Part shown: positions 10,153-21,182 of the stretch, in pieces
How positions within the stretch are numbered: the stretch's first letter is position 1
Layout of the letters: each line of letters begins with the position of its first letter
Source: Cycas panzhihuaensis
Lineage: Eukaryota; Cycadophyta
DNA: 64,000 bases
Assembly: GCA_023213395.1 (NCBI GenBank)
Contig: CM041465.1
Coordinates: forward strand, 10,478,001-10,542,000
Direction of reading: 5' to 3'
Made by a program: the position numbers and the translations under genes
Notes under the pieces: model-generated
The model's input: only the letters and a program-made list of their open reading frames with translations
What the model was told of the DNA's origin: nothing
The model's database searches: none

Positions 10153-12176
10153 TTTTTTCCTTTATATTCCTCACTTACACTTGCAATAGAGCCATCACTT
10201 CCTTCTCCCCATAATCCATGTGGTGAAGGAGATTGTGAAAGTGGATTTAGAGATATTTTCAAGTTATTATCATAGCATATTTTGTATTATTTGCTTTCCT
10301 TTTCTCTTTTATAGGTTTGTAAGCATAATATAAGGAGTTGTAAGGCCCAAGGATTTCAATCCTTTGGTGGCCATTCATGTTATCTCACTCTTCTTTTCTT
10401 TCCCCTCTTTTTATCCATTTAACAAGTGAAAATGCTACTAAAAGTTTTCTAGCTTTTAGAAGAATGATTGTAAGGGGGGGTTCTACCCATTTTTTTTAAA
10501 GAATTTTGAGCCATTTAAAATATCCATCATTGTATTCTCTCACCTTTCCCATATTGGGATCCTAGTGATAAAAAAATAATAGAAATTTCATATGGTATCC
10601 TGTGTTAATGAGATATTAGCAAACTGAAATTTTAGCAGAAATAAAATTTACTTACTGAATTCAAAGGTCTACAAAATCTTCTAGAGATATTTAATTAACT
10701 TGATTCTAATTATCAAAGATGAGGCTCTGAGTCTACTTTCTAGCATAAAAATTAGCACTTACTTTTGATATTGTATGAGGAAGCCATTGCTATTTTAGTG
10801 AGCAGTAGTTACTTTTAGTATGAATTTTGGAAAAATATATTCTTCTAACTTTGAAGGGCTACAAAAAACTTTATAGAATTTGTTTGAACCTAATTCCACT
10901 TCCTAAAGATAAAGCTTTAAGTCTAGTTTGTAACAGAAAAATCAATATTCCATTTTGTTATTGTGAGAGAAAGTTATTGTTGATTTAATAAAGACTACTT
11001 TTTTTGTATTAAAAAAAAAGGTAAAGAAATTTTCTTCCTTCTTTTTATAAGGCTTAAAAGAACATTGTAAAAGTAAGAAAAAAAACACCTAGATCGAAGC
11101 AATATCCTATGTCCTCCCTCACTTATTAGCATTGTATTTTAACACTCCAAAATCATTTAAAATAAGCACTCTAAAAACACTCCAAACAAGAACTCCAAGA
11201 AAGCACTCCAAGCAAGCATTATATTTTTAGTTAAATGTACGTTTGATGCAATTCAATAATCTTTTCACTCTTCCTAAAAGGAATGCATCATGTATGCTAT
11301 TTTCCACCATCTTGTACCTATTCACATACTCTCTAAGGTTGAGATACTTTGGTTGGCAGAATGTCATGCCATAAATGAGGTGTAGGTTTTAAGTTGGAAC
11401 TAGACTAAACTAGAATATTGGTGAGGTTTGGTTAGCCATACCATCATGCCTCAATTAGGGATCATCCTAATAACCAACTAAGAAAATTAAAACTTTAATA
11501 CAAGATTAAAATATACCTAATCAAATATTCATCATAGCCATGGATATGCATATACCACTCTTTAGAGGAGGTATATAGCTACTCATTGGTGAGTTAGGTG
11601 AGGATTGGGAGTACCTGGGCTTCATTATGACTTGGATTTCATCACCAAGCACAATTATGGGTATCACGGGTGAAGGTCAACTTAATTCTACTAGAATCCT
11701 AAGCATTCCTTCAATAACATGAACTACATATTGGACACAAGTTAGAGGTTATTGGGTTGATTATGCATCCTATATTTGAGTTTCAAGTTGTGTACACCCA
11801 ATGATGTCAACTTCTACATTGGCCTACAATCTTGTATATTGATCACTTGCTTATTTATAAAAGGTGATCCATAGTGTAATCATAATCATAGTACTTCTCA
11901 TATTCATATTACATCAGGATAATATTTGCCATAAGTGTTAGTAGCCAATTTTCATCATAGTACTTCTTATATTTTCACTGCATCAAGATAATATTTATCA
12001 CAAGTGTTGGTGACTTTTCTATAAGTTGCTCCCTTCATCTTTGAGCAACCATTCTCACTTCTTCTTCCTTCTACTACACTACTTTATTGTATCTCCCATT
12101 TGTAAATAGTGATTGGTCATTTATTATTATCACTTTTATAGTCCCTTATTTATTTCTTCCATTCTTAAAATACACC
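10153..12176 (+). other. copia C leader (about 2 kb)
   Basis: No credible gene. The segment is conserved along its length in E (32448-34444), so it belongs to the family. It contains an A/C-rich AACACTCCAA-type repeat near 11150-11215, a TTTATAAAAGG element near 11852-11863 and a 69-bp tandem duplication at 11887-12022. Confidence 0.7.
11887..12022 (+). repeat. 69-bp tandem duplication in copia C leader
   Basis: Two diverged copies (11887-11955 and 11956-12022), each starting CATAGTACTTCT and containing GATAATATTT followed by AAGTGTT. The same pair is present in E near 32610-32745, so the duplication predates the split of the two copies. Confidence 0.85.
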
Positions 12177-13350
12177 ATGTCTTCACAGATCAAACAAAAT
12201 GTGAACTACATTCTAAAAAGGGAAAAGAATTAGGCTATGTGGTTCACTAGTGTTAAAAATACTACAAAGTATAAAGGTCTATGGAAAGATCACTTACAAC
12301 TTATACCATCTATTACAGCTATAGCTACCTTAGTTGCTTCTTGAGGAGGTGCTCCAACTATCCCCACTGAAGTTGTAGCCAAATGCTAATGGAAACTTGA
12401 TGATGATAAAATTCATGTATAGATACTACTTGTCATTGATTATTCCCTGCATAATCTCATTCATGAAGTTATACATGATACAACATGGAAAGTTCTTAAA
12501 GTTCTCAAGAAGAACTTTAACACTAAATCAGACTTAGAATTTGTTCACTTAATGCTAAAGATGAATAAATAAAAAATGTAGAAAGGACATGCAAGTGAGA
12601 CAATCAATATCCTTCATCCAATTAAGCAAGCCATTGATAAAGTTTTTAAATCTCAATGCATTACATGGGCTTTCTTAATTTAGTCATATCTCCATATCCC
12701 AGATTATAAAAATCTATTAGGAAGTCTTCAATTTAGTGGCACTTTGAAGACCCTAAACTTTGAGCCTCTTGATGATAAGTTCATTGAATTTGATAAGACC
12801 TTTGATACCAACTTTGCCACTATATCAGATCCAATTGATGTTGCTTTTGAAGTGGAAGAAGATCTTTGTTATACCAAAAATTAAGATCAATACTCTCGCA
12901 ATGGTGGTAATCCCCATAGAAGAGGAAGAGGTAGACAACAAGGACAACGTCCTCTTGGTCAACAGGCTCCTCAACTCCAACAAAAATAGTCTCAAGGACA
13001 AGGCCAAAATAATCAACCTAGACCTAGATCCAGTAATAAGAGACAATCCAACTAGCCCAATACTTCTTATAGGATTAGAAATCAAACAATTGTATGCCAA
13101 AGGTGTAATAGAAAAGGACATTATGCCAAAAATTATAGAACTTCCACCAACAAACTACCAAGTTATCAACAATGCCATGGTGTACATAATGTTGATAATG
13201 CTTCTTTTGAAGATGCTTTTGGTGGAATGTAATTTGCTTATACACACCTTCAAAGAATTGGGACCACTCCATCAAATGTTGTTGGTAGATCCACTAAGTA
13301 TATTAAGGCTCATTATGGCTATGCTTATTCACTTTTGCCTTCTCAAATAC
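12177..13350 (+). pseudogene. gag: copia C Gag with CCHC knuckle
   Basis: The start at 12177 (MSSQIKQNVNYILKREKN) matches the position of the start in E. UBN2-type capsid blocks follow: VLKVLKKNFNTKSDLEF near 12490-12545, LLGSLQFSGTLKTLNFE near 12715-12770. Then comes a Gly/Arg/Gln-rich basic region (NPHRRGRGRQQGQRP) and the knuckle CQRCNRKGHYAKNY near 13090-13135, whose last Cys has become Tyr. Stops at Gln and Trp codons break the frame. The long open frame at 12760-13374 is in a different register and is not the Gag frame. Confidence 0.82.
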
Positions 13351-13930
13351 TTCATCGTAGATCATGGATACTGAAGTAACACAACATATGACTTGTCATT
13401 CCCAGCTCTTTTAGGATTTTGACTCTAAAGTTCATGGTGTTATACACATAGCTGACAAATCATTTCAACTAGTCGAAGGACTTATAACTATTTTCCTAAA
13501 ACTCCCAGGCCTTCTAGATTTTACACTTATTGATGTTTTATATATTCTTACTCTGAAGCAAAACCTGCTCTCCTTGTCCACCCTTATCTCTCATCGATTT
13601 GATCTAAGTGTAACTACAAATAATCAAACTCTTTGTGGCATTCACCTTCCTTCAAATGATGTGGTTATGACTGGAATTCTTGATGGAAAATATTTTCATT
13701 TAACTGGCCCACCATCCTCTGAATCCAACTATGTTGATAATGACTCTACTATTACCACAACCCTGACTCCTCAAAAGTTGTCCTAAGTATCCTTATGGCA
13801 TGCTTATATGGGCCATATCAAAATTGATTATTTAAGAGATCTACATGCCACTCTTCCTGGTATGCCTAGGCTCTCCTCTAAGCCCTTCAAATTCAAAGCA
13901 TGTATTATTGCCAAATATCAAAGATAACCC
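13351..13930 (+). pseudogene. copia C protease and GAG-pre-integrase
   Basis: The protease segment near 13350-13400 (RSWILK then a decayed HMTCH) corresponds to WIMDTGTT..HMTCHR in E, where the catalytic DTG survives. A 70-codon open run (13574-13786) reads STLISHRFDLSVTTNNQTLC and continues to LTPQKLS. A GHIKIDYLRDLHATLPG-like stretch then leads into the zinc-binding pre-integrase end. Stops are present, including TAG at a Gln codon. Confidence 0.75.
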
Positions 13931-14560
13931 TTTCCTCGTAGTCAATGGAAATCTAGCCAACCTTTACAGCTTGTACACTCAGATATACGTGGTCCTATGC
14001 CCATCGCTTCTCTTAAATAGAAGTGGTACTATATTACTTTCATTGATGATTTTACCAAGAAAGTATAGGTTGATTTTCTTGTAAAGAATGATGAAGTTTT
14101 TTCTATGTTTTAAGCTTTCAAGGCCTATGTAAAACATGAATCTGGATTCAAGATCAAAATGCTTAGGACTGACAATGGTGGTAAGTACACATCCAATGAG
14201 TTTAAATTATACCTACATGAATATGGAATCAAATATCATACCACAGTTATAGGTATATCCCAGCAAAATAGAGTTTCCAAGCACATGAATAGAACCATCA
14301 TGAATATGGATCATGCTATGTTGTTATATAAAAATATCCCTATCTATCTTTGGGTTGAGGCTATCTAGATTGTTGTGTATTATATTATCATCATTAGTTC
14401 CTCCAAGCTCAACCCCTCTCTACATGAAATATGATATGGGCAAATCCCCTCTATCTCTCACTTTAAAATTTTTGGCTCTACTTATTATGCTTACATTCTA
14501 GAGGAACATAGAAATAAGCTCTAAGATAGAGCCATCAAAGGCATCTTTGCTAGATACCTT
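13930..14560 (+). pseudogene. copia C integrase, decayed
   Basis: VHSDIRGPMPIAS near 13975-14010 holds the first catalytic Asp, YYITFIDDFTKKV follows near 14030-14065, and MLRTDNGGKYTSNEFKLYL (14159 on) holds the second Asp. The third catalytic block is altered: VSKHMNRTIMNMDHAML replaces the usual xAERxNRT. YILEEHRNKL near 14495-14520 is the C-terminal linker. Four or more stops. Confidence 0.85.
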
Positions 14561-15235
14561 ATGGAAAAAAAGGGGTACAAGGTTTTTATACCTTCACAGT
14601 GCAAAATCATCATCACTAGAGATGTTATCTTTGTGGAGGCCGAAGATCAATTACTTAGGCTTGACTCTAAGATGCCTTCATACCAATTTAATGATATTAC
14701 TGAATTTAATGTCCAGATTCTAAAATTTAAGGTGGGAGATACTTAACAATTATTCAAAATCTTAGAATTTGATAATAGAGCCCTAAAGAATACAAGCTAT
14801 GACTCCCAACGAATGTGTACACATCCAACACCATCATTTGTGAATAGCCAAGTTGACAAAGGCAAAGCCATATCAGAAGGATCATCTTCTTCAACACCTA
14901 TGGTTAGCCCATCTTCTCTAGAATTGTTAACTTCCTCCATGCCAAATATTTCACATGATCCTTTTCAAGATTAAAATAAAGAAAAGGAGGTTGTGGAAAT
15001 AAAAATCTTATTCCAACCTCGAGGTTTTCATGAAGCCTACCAACTACACAAGGACATGCAACTAGATGAGGTAGGCAAAATTAGCAGTAGAGGTGCCCAT
15101 AAAGCAAGGATGCATGAATTACTTTTTGTTGCACTTAAACTAGTAGAACTACACCTTGCTCTTAATAAAGATCCTCTAATGTACCAAGAATATGCAAATC
15201 ATGTAACTTGGAGAAATTTCATGAATAAAGAGTAC
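14561..15235 (+). pseudogene. copia C polyprotein linker between integrase and RT
   Basis: Two open runs (14561-14746 and 14993-15238) in the expected orientation. The first starts KKGYKVFIPSQCKIIITRD and reads VIFVEAEDQL, the end of the integrase C-terminal region. Then a Ser/Thr/Pro-rich stretch (SSSSTPMVSPSSLELL) leads into MYQEYANHVTWRNFMNKEY, the usual start of RVT_2 (EA...W..AM..E). Confidence 0.7.
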
Positions 15236-16010
15236 TAATCTCTTATCAAGAATGGTACATGGGAGCTTGTTGATTTACCACTTAGAAGAAAGGTAGTTCA
15301 AAATAAATAGGTATTAAAAAATAAGTATAGATCAAATAGCACCCTAGAAAAATATAAGGTGAGATTAGTAGCAAAAGGATTCATGCAAAGGGAAGGCATC
15401 AACTACACTGAAATCTTTTCTCCTATAACTAAGTGGGCTATAATCAGAACTCTTATAGCCTTCATTACTCAACAGGGTTGGAAAATCTACCAACTTGATG
15501 TTAAGACTGCATTTCTCAATGATGACCTTAAAGAATAAATTTACATGGCTCAACTAGAAGGATATGAGATTGTTATTTAGGATCATAAGGTTTGTAGACT
15601 TAGAAAGTCCTTGTATGACCTAAAGAAATCCCCTTGTGCTTGGTTTACTAAGTTGTCTAAAAGAATAAGGTAACTTAGATATGAGGTTTGTGACTATCAA
15701 GATATTAATACAACATTATTCATCAAGTGCCAAAATGATAAAGTCACTTACCTCTTAATCTTTGTGGATGATATGCTAATAATGGGGAATAGTAAATAGG
15801 TAATTATCCAACTGAAAAAGGACCTTGCTAAAACTTTTGAATTGTCTGACCTTAGGTTGATGAAATATTACTTGGAAATTGAAGTAACTCAAAAGAATGG
15901 CAAAATCTTTCTCTCCCAAGAAAAATATATCAATGGTCTTCTAACAAAGTTTCAGTTGGAAGGTGCTTGACTTGTGGATACACCTATGGAACCTAATATT
16001 AAACTCTTAG
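15236..16010 (+). pseudogene. copia C reverse transcriptase
   Basis: RVT_2 blocks in order: LIKNGTWELVDLPLRRK, KVRLVAKGFMQREGINYTEI, FSPITKWAIIRTLIAF, IYQLDVKTAFLNDDLKE, KSLYDLKKSPCAWFTKL, and the intact catalytic box FVDDMLIMG near 15761-15790. DLRLMKYYLEIEVTQ and LSQEKYINGLLTKFQLEGA follow. The YxDD aspartates are retained. Stops (several TAG) and the LND for LNG change show decay. This is the best-preserved RT in the window and the segment E has lost. Confidence 0.9.
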
Positions 16011-16690
16011 ATTATGGTGATACTAAGGAGGTAGATGTAACACTCTACATGCAACTTGTAGGTAGGCTCATCTATACTACCAACACAAGGCTAGATATTA
16101 TACACTCTGTTGACATTCTTGCAAGATTCATGACAAATCTTGAGTAGAATCATTGGTAAGTTGCAATACTAGTGTTGATGTACTTGAAGACAACCAATAA
16201 ATATGGTCTGTTGTATGAACCTAATGTAGAATTTAAACTTTATACATACACAAACTCAGAAGTTTCCATAGATAAAGACATAGAAAGATCTATCTCTGGG
16301 TATATAACATTTCTTGGAATAGCACCAATATCATGGAGATCTAGATGGTAGAAGATAATTGTAGACTCAACTACTGAAGCTAAATATATTATTGCTTATG
16401 AGATAAGAAAGGAGGTAATATAGCTTAAACAATTGTTGAATACATTAAATGCCACCCAAATAAGTTCTACTAACTTATATGTAGATATTCAATCTATAAT
16501 CTAAATGACTAAAAATCCTTTATTTCACGATCGTACTAAACATATAAGTATAAAAGTCTATAAGATTAGAGAACTAGTTAATGATGGCACAATTCAACTA
16601 GAGTACTACCCCATAGCAGATCAAGTGGTTGATATCTTCACCAAACCACTGAAGAGGGTGAAGTTTGAATAGTTCAAAAAGTAACTCAGC
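16011..16690 (+). pseudogene. copia C RNase H
   Basis: YMQLVGRLIYTTNTRLDI near 16050-16105 precedes the RNase H domain. YLKTTNKYGLLYEPN, ISGYITFLGIAPISWRSRW and DSTTEAKYIIAYEI carry the copia RNase H signature (SW.S.KQ...STAEAEY). LFHDRTKHISIKVYKIREL and DQVVDIFTKPLKRVKFE end the polyprotein. Stops at expected Gln codons. Confidence 0.88.
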
Positions 16691-17146
16691 CTTAGGGCCT
16701 CCATCTTTGACTGATTGAAGGAGATGACAATAGGACCATCATACTCTATCTCATTTATGAAACCCCTTAAGGGCGCGGAAGGACAAGAGTAAGTCTCTTC
16801 TCTATTCCATTCGTGAAAACACCTTGTGGGTGCAAAAGGATAAGGGTTGTATTATTTTAGAAAATCAGAACCCGTGAAAACCTGAAAGGGCATGGGGGAT
16901 AACCAAATGGTATATGGAGACTCAGTAGATTTCAGCTATAAAATTCATTATACTAATTAGCTATCTGGTTTCATTTAAAGAGTTGCCTGAGCTAGGTTAG
17001 TAGTTTAGAAAATATATGGGTTTTCTTCCCTATGAGGTTTTCCCACAAAAGTGTCATAGTATTTTGCTTTATAAGAGGCTCAAATGAAGACCTCATAGGA
17101 TAGAATAAAATAGGATGAAATGACCTTCTACCATTAAGGGGGAGAT
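16691..17146 (+). other. copia C 3' UTR with repeated stem-loop motif and PPT
   Basis: Between the RNase H end and the 3' LTR. Three diverged tandem units of about 50-60 bp at 16757-16905 share the form GTGAAAACxCCTTxxGGGxGC then RAAGGAYAAG. The same block is in E at about 29137-29300 on the minus strand. The polypurine tract is at 17136-17146. Confidence 0.7.
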
Positions 17147-17439
17147 TGAAGAGGGTTAATGTCATAAGGTCATTACATTAGTTGATTATTTCTAAAAATG
17201 GTCTTAAGTGAACTTTAAATTAGATCACTTAAGTGAATTTCACTTTCATGTGCATGTAATTTTATTTCACCTAACTCTAATGCTTCCTCTCTAAATATAA
17301 AAGTAAAACCTCAATGGAGGAGGCTCATTCTTACCTCCCTATTTTGTGAGACCTACTTTCTTTCTCTCAAGTCTCTCTTACTCCCATGTTTACCTTTGTG
17401 TTTAATGCATGAATATGAAGGATAGATCCACTCTTTTCA
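17147..17439 (+). repeat. 3' LTR of copia C
   Basis: TGAAGAGGG to CTCTTTTCA, colinear with 9841-10138 apart from a small deletion near ATTATGTGTAATTT. Confidence 0.93.
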
Positions 17440-17950
17440 TACATGATAATCAAGATATTGAGGTATGATAATAGAGATAAATATACTTCAAATTAGTTCA
17501 GTAACTTTTGCAAAGGACATAGCATCAAATATCAATTTTTAGCTCCAAAAACTCCTCAATAAAATGGTATTACTGAGCATATAAACTAAACACTATTGAA
17601 CAAAGATAAAGTAATGGTTAAAGTTGTTAACTTTGCTAATTTATTTTAGGTTGAAACCATTCATACTAAGGCTTACATGGCAAATGGGAGCTCAACTTTA
17701 GTTGTAAAATACATGACATTTGAGAAGGCTTAGTTAGGTAAAAATCCTATAGTCTCACACCTTTGAACATCTAGATGTACTTCCTACAAGTTTGTTCCAA
17801 AGGAAAACATAAAGAAAATTAATGAAAAAGGCATTCAATGCATTCTTATAGACTATGTACTTAGATGTAAAGCCTACAAAGTGTATGACCCTATTAGGAG
17901 ACAAGTATATACTTAGGATATCATATTTACAAAAGACAATAAAGACTTAC
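17440..17950 (+). pseudogene. copia B integrase, C-terminal part after copia C
   Basis: Continues the frame cut at 9840: IKILRYDNRDKYTSN then FSNFCKGHSIKYQFLAPKTP and NGITEHIN, the second Asp and third catalytic block of integrase, followed by the C-terminal region (YVLRCKAYKVYDPIRRQVYT). D shows IKTLRKDNGGEY at the same place. Stops replace several Gln codons. Confidence 0.82.
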
Positions 17951-18129
17951 TCCAAGTTTTTCATCTTCTATACTTGCATCTATATTTGTTTCTCCCTTGA
18001 CATTTGCATTGCCACTATTATCACATAAAGATGATCAAGTTAAAAATGTCAAAATGTTTCCCAAGTAGTATTTGTAAGTCACGAAAGATGCACAACCACC
18101 TCCAATGGCACCCCAAAAGGAATCTAAGA

Positions 18130-18970
18130 TAAGACACACAATAAACTTTACCTTAATGCCATAAGTTCTTGAAGCTCATAAGCTTACCACCTCTGAGGAG
18201 GTAGTCAAAGACCAAGTATGGTAGGCTACTATGGATGAAAATATGTATTCCATCTTTAAAAGTGACATATAAGAGCTCACTAAATTGCCTCTTAAAAAGA
18301 AGCCAATTGATTATTGTTGGCTTTATAAGACTAAATATTATGTTGATGGATCCATTAAATGATATAAAACACATCTTATTATAAAAATCTTTAAATAACA
18401 AGAAGATATTGATTATGATAAGACATTTACCCAATAAGCAACATGATAATATTTCATCTAGTCATGTCACTAGCAGCTTAGTTCAAATGGTTTGTCTATT
18501 AGATGGATGCCAAAAGTGTTTTCCTTAATGGAGATCTTTCTAAAGAAGTTTTATTGAAATAACCACATAATTATGTTATTCTTAGAAAAGAACAATTAAT
18601 TTGCAAGCTCAAGAAAGCCTTATATGAACTCAACCAGGCACCTTGTACATGGTATACCAAGATATATGCTTTCTTTACCAAGCATAGATTAATTCATTCA
18701 TCCTTTGATCGTAATTTATATATTTGCATCCGTAACAACATGATCACCATGATTGTTCTCTATGTTGATGACTTAGCAATCACTAGGAATGATGATGAAG
18801 GCATCTCTTATCTCTAATTAGAACCTAATAGTAGTTTCAAGATGACTAACCTTAGACTAGTCCATTAATTTTTTGGAATTGAAGTGTGGTAAGAACTAGG
18901 ATACATATTCATGTCACAATCCAAATATATAAATGAGCTCTTGTAGTGATTCAGAATGAGTGATTATAAA
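18130..18970 (+). pseudogene. copia B reverse transcriptase
   Basis: EEVVKDQVW.ATMDENMYSI starts RVT_2. KTKYYVDGSIK, MDAKSVFLNGDLSKEVLLK (allowing one frameshift), KLKKALYELNQAPCTWYTKI and an intact catalytic box VLYVDDLAITRN (near 18755-18790) follow in order. The open run on the other strand at 18153-18434 is antisense to this domain. Stops and at least two frameshifts. Confidence 0.85.
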
Positions 18971-19724
18971 CCTTTACCCATAGCTATGGAGATTGGAATA
19001 AAGCTGATGATGGATGAACAAGGTAAACATTTTGATCCCACTCTTTATAGATAAATTATGGGGAGTTTGATTTATCTTATTTATACTCACCCAAATATTT
19101 CACATGTAGTTGGGATTTGATTAAGGTATATGTCACATCCTAAAATATCACACTAGAAAGACACCACTAGAATTCTCAAGTATATTTACAGTACCTTGTA
19201 GATTAGACTTGATTATAGCTAAGTTGACACTATAATTTTAAAAGTATTTATAGATGCATATTGGGATGGTTGCTAGGATTCTCACCATTTAATATTAGAT
19301 TACTATTTTGACCTAAACTTAACCACTATTTCTTAAATCTATAAGAAACAACACAATGCTACACTTTTCTCCATTAAAGTAGAGTATAAAGTAGTCATTC
19401 ATGCTACCACTGAGGTGATTTAAGTATGTGAGATTCTTACAAAACTTGTTATTAAATATACTCAAGCCACATTCATATATTGTGGCAATTAGAGTGTATT
19501 TAAGATGACTAAGAACCTTATATTCCATATATGTACTTAACAAATTAAGGTCCATTATCACTTTATCCATAAACATATGTAAGATAGAGAGGTTGGTCTA
19601 TTATACCAACCTATTAAAGACCAGGTTATAGATATCTTCACTAAAGTACTTGGTAAACCTAAGTTTTAATGATTTTGAGATGATCTTTAGTGTCAGGATC
19701 AATGGAGCTGTCATTAAAGGAGGA
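18971..19724 (+). pseudogene. copia B RNase H and polypurine tract
   Basis: Decayed GSLIYLIYTHPNISHVV near 19060-19110 and RILKYIYSTL near 19170 precede RNase H. DIFTKVLGKPKF near 19630-19665 is the usual polyprotein end. AAAGGAGGA (19716-19724) is the polypurine tract. Catalytic residues are not readable. Confidence 0.68.
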
Positions 19725-20023
19725 TATTAAAATTATAGTGATATCTTATTATTCCTAATATACTTTATGTAATTATTCACATCTTAATATTGTTAGTCTT
19801 AGTTGAAAGTCATGAACCAATCACATGTGATGAACATGAGGTCCTATTATTTGTAAGTAGAAGTGACATCATGCCCTTTATAAATATGGTCATGTCCTCA
19901 CCCATTGAGACATGGAGCATTGACAAGAGTCAAAACCCATTCAAAATAATTTTGAAGGTGTTAATCAATTTAATCCTCTATACTCTATTTATTTCTGTAT
20001 GATATTATTGAATGTTTCTTACA
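19725..20023 (+). repeat. 3' LTR of copia B
   Basis: Starts TATTAAAATT (from TGTTAAAACT) after the polypurine tract. Its end near TTTCTTACA is approximate. It is only distantly similar to the LTRs of A and D. Confidence 0.6.
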
Positions 20024-21182
20024 AAAGAAGTAGGAGATCTAAGCCCTATAGTGAGCTAATTTCTCATCCAATTAGGGCATGTCCTTAGTAGAGGTAGAGT
20101 TATGTTGGTGAGCTTTACCTATTAAGACTTATCCATAAAAACCTAGACTACTAAGTAATTTTGATAGTTATGGGGATGCTAAAGAATAAGTGAGTTGTCT
20201 TTATGCTCACTCTTTGTGAATGTATTATGAAGCTATAATTGGCTATGTGGCCTTCTTTAAAAAGATCATATGGGGCTTTATTTCTCCACCACCTACATTA
20301 CTCATTATTTCTAAAGGTATCTTATAGTTTTTCATAGAGTCCATTGCCAAGGTTGAAGATGATAATTCTACCACGAGTTAAAACTGCATAAGTAGAGGAG
20401 ACCATCCAATAATATTTTTTTGAAGTGGTAAACATGTGACCTTAGAGGCTTTAGGGAGTCCATTCTATCTTACTATGGAGAAATTATTGGTATGATAGCC
20501 TAGTTCCAATATTTTCTTTATGTTGAGATAAGCCTCTCTTCTTTTAGGCCAATTTTTGCCCTTTGGGTTCTATGAACCCCAAGGATTCTAATTTCATATA
20601 AATGTGATACACATATTTTACTATTACTTGATTAAGTTCTCTTCTTTAATAATGCTATTTTTAACTCATAAAATATTGACTCAATTACAGTCTCAACTTC
20701 ACACTGGGCATATAGATTATATTAGGTGAAACTTGAGGTTGTCACATTTTTTGAATCAATATTTTTTTTTGTGTGACCATACTAGGGATTCAAAGCAAAG
20801 TCTAGTAGTTTCTCACATTTACCTTTCCTTTTTTACAATGTTATAATGGCATCTTTAAGTTCTAGTTAACCTTAATAGGTTTTCATGTTGACTAAGAGGT
20901 TTATCCCCTCTTCTTCCTTATACCCTTAAGGAGGATCTCGACCTTTGTTAATTGATTGATCTATATCTTCTCCTTCATGATTTTATTGCTTTATATTTAA
21001 TGGATTTTATCTCTACATCATTATTTATTATAATTTGATACTATTCTCATTAGTTCCTAACTTCTAAATCCATGATGAGTTTTGCAATGTAAAGTCCATG
21101 GTCTTCTCCTATATAGTTTATCATTAGTTTCACCTTTTCTCAATTCTAATGCCTTGTATCAGATTATCCCCATTACACATAC
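20024..21182 (+). other. unassigned AT-rich sequence upstream of H gag-like region
   Basis: No gene recognised on either strand. It may be H's leader or LTR. A CATATAAATGTG element near 20600 is TATA-like but unsupported by a partner LTR. Confidence 0.4.

Larger units (their letters stand above)
9841..17439 (+). mobile_element. Ty1/copia retrotransposon C, structurally complete
   Basis: Paired LTRs of 298 and 293 bp, a PBS, a long leader, gag, protease, integrase, RT, RNase H, a repeat-bearing 3' UTR and the polypurine tract AAGGGGGAGAT. Flanks TATAT (9836-9840) and TACAT (17440-17444) are a TSD with one mismatch. By eye the two LTRs differ at roughly 20 positions plus a small indel, so it is old. 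E (28603-34755) is a second member of the family. Confidence 0.92.
7406..20023 (+). mobile_element. Ty1/copia retrotransposon B, interrupted by copia C
   Basis: Leader, gag, protease, integrase, RT, RNase H and a 3' LTR in copia order. Copia C (9841-17439) is inserted inside integrase. B is a relative of A and D but its 3' LTR (19725-20023) is strongly diverged from the LTR at 7406. Whether B really owned the 7406 LTR is uncertain. Confidence 0.72.

Noticed and set aside
12760-13374. 204-codon open frame inside copia C gag, with a counterpart in E (31212-31949, 245 codons)
   Set aside because: It is in a different register from the Gag, knuckle and protease motifs. In E it starts in the Gag frame and crosses into the other register through a one-base deletion. 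It stays open because the Gln/Gly/Arg-rich gag has few stops in that register.
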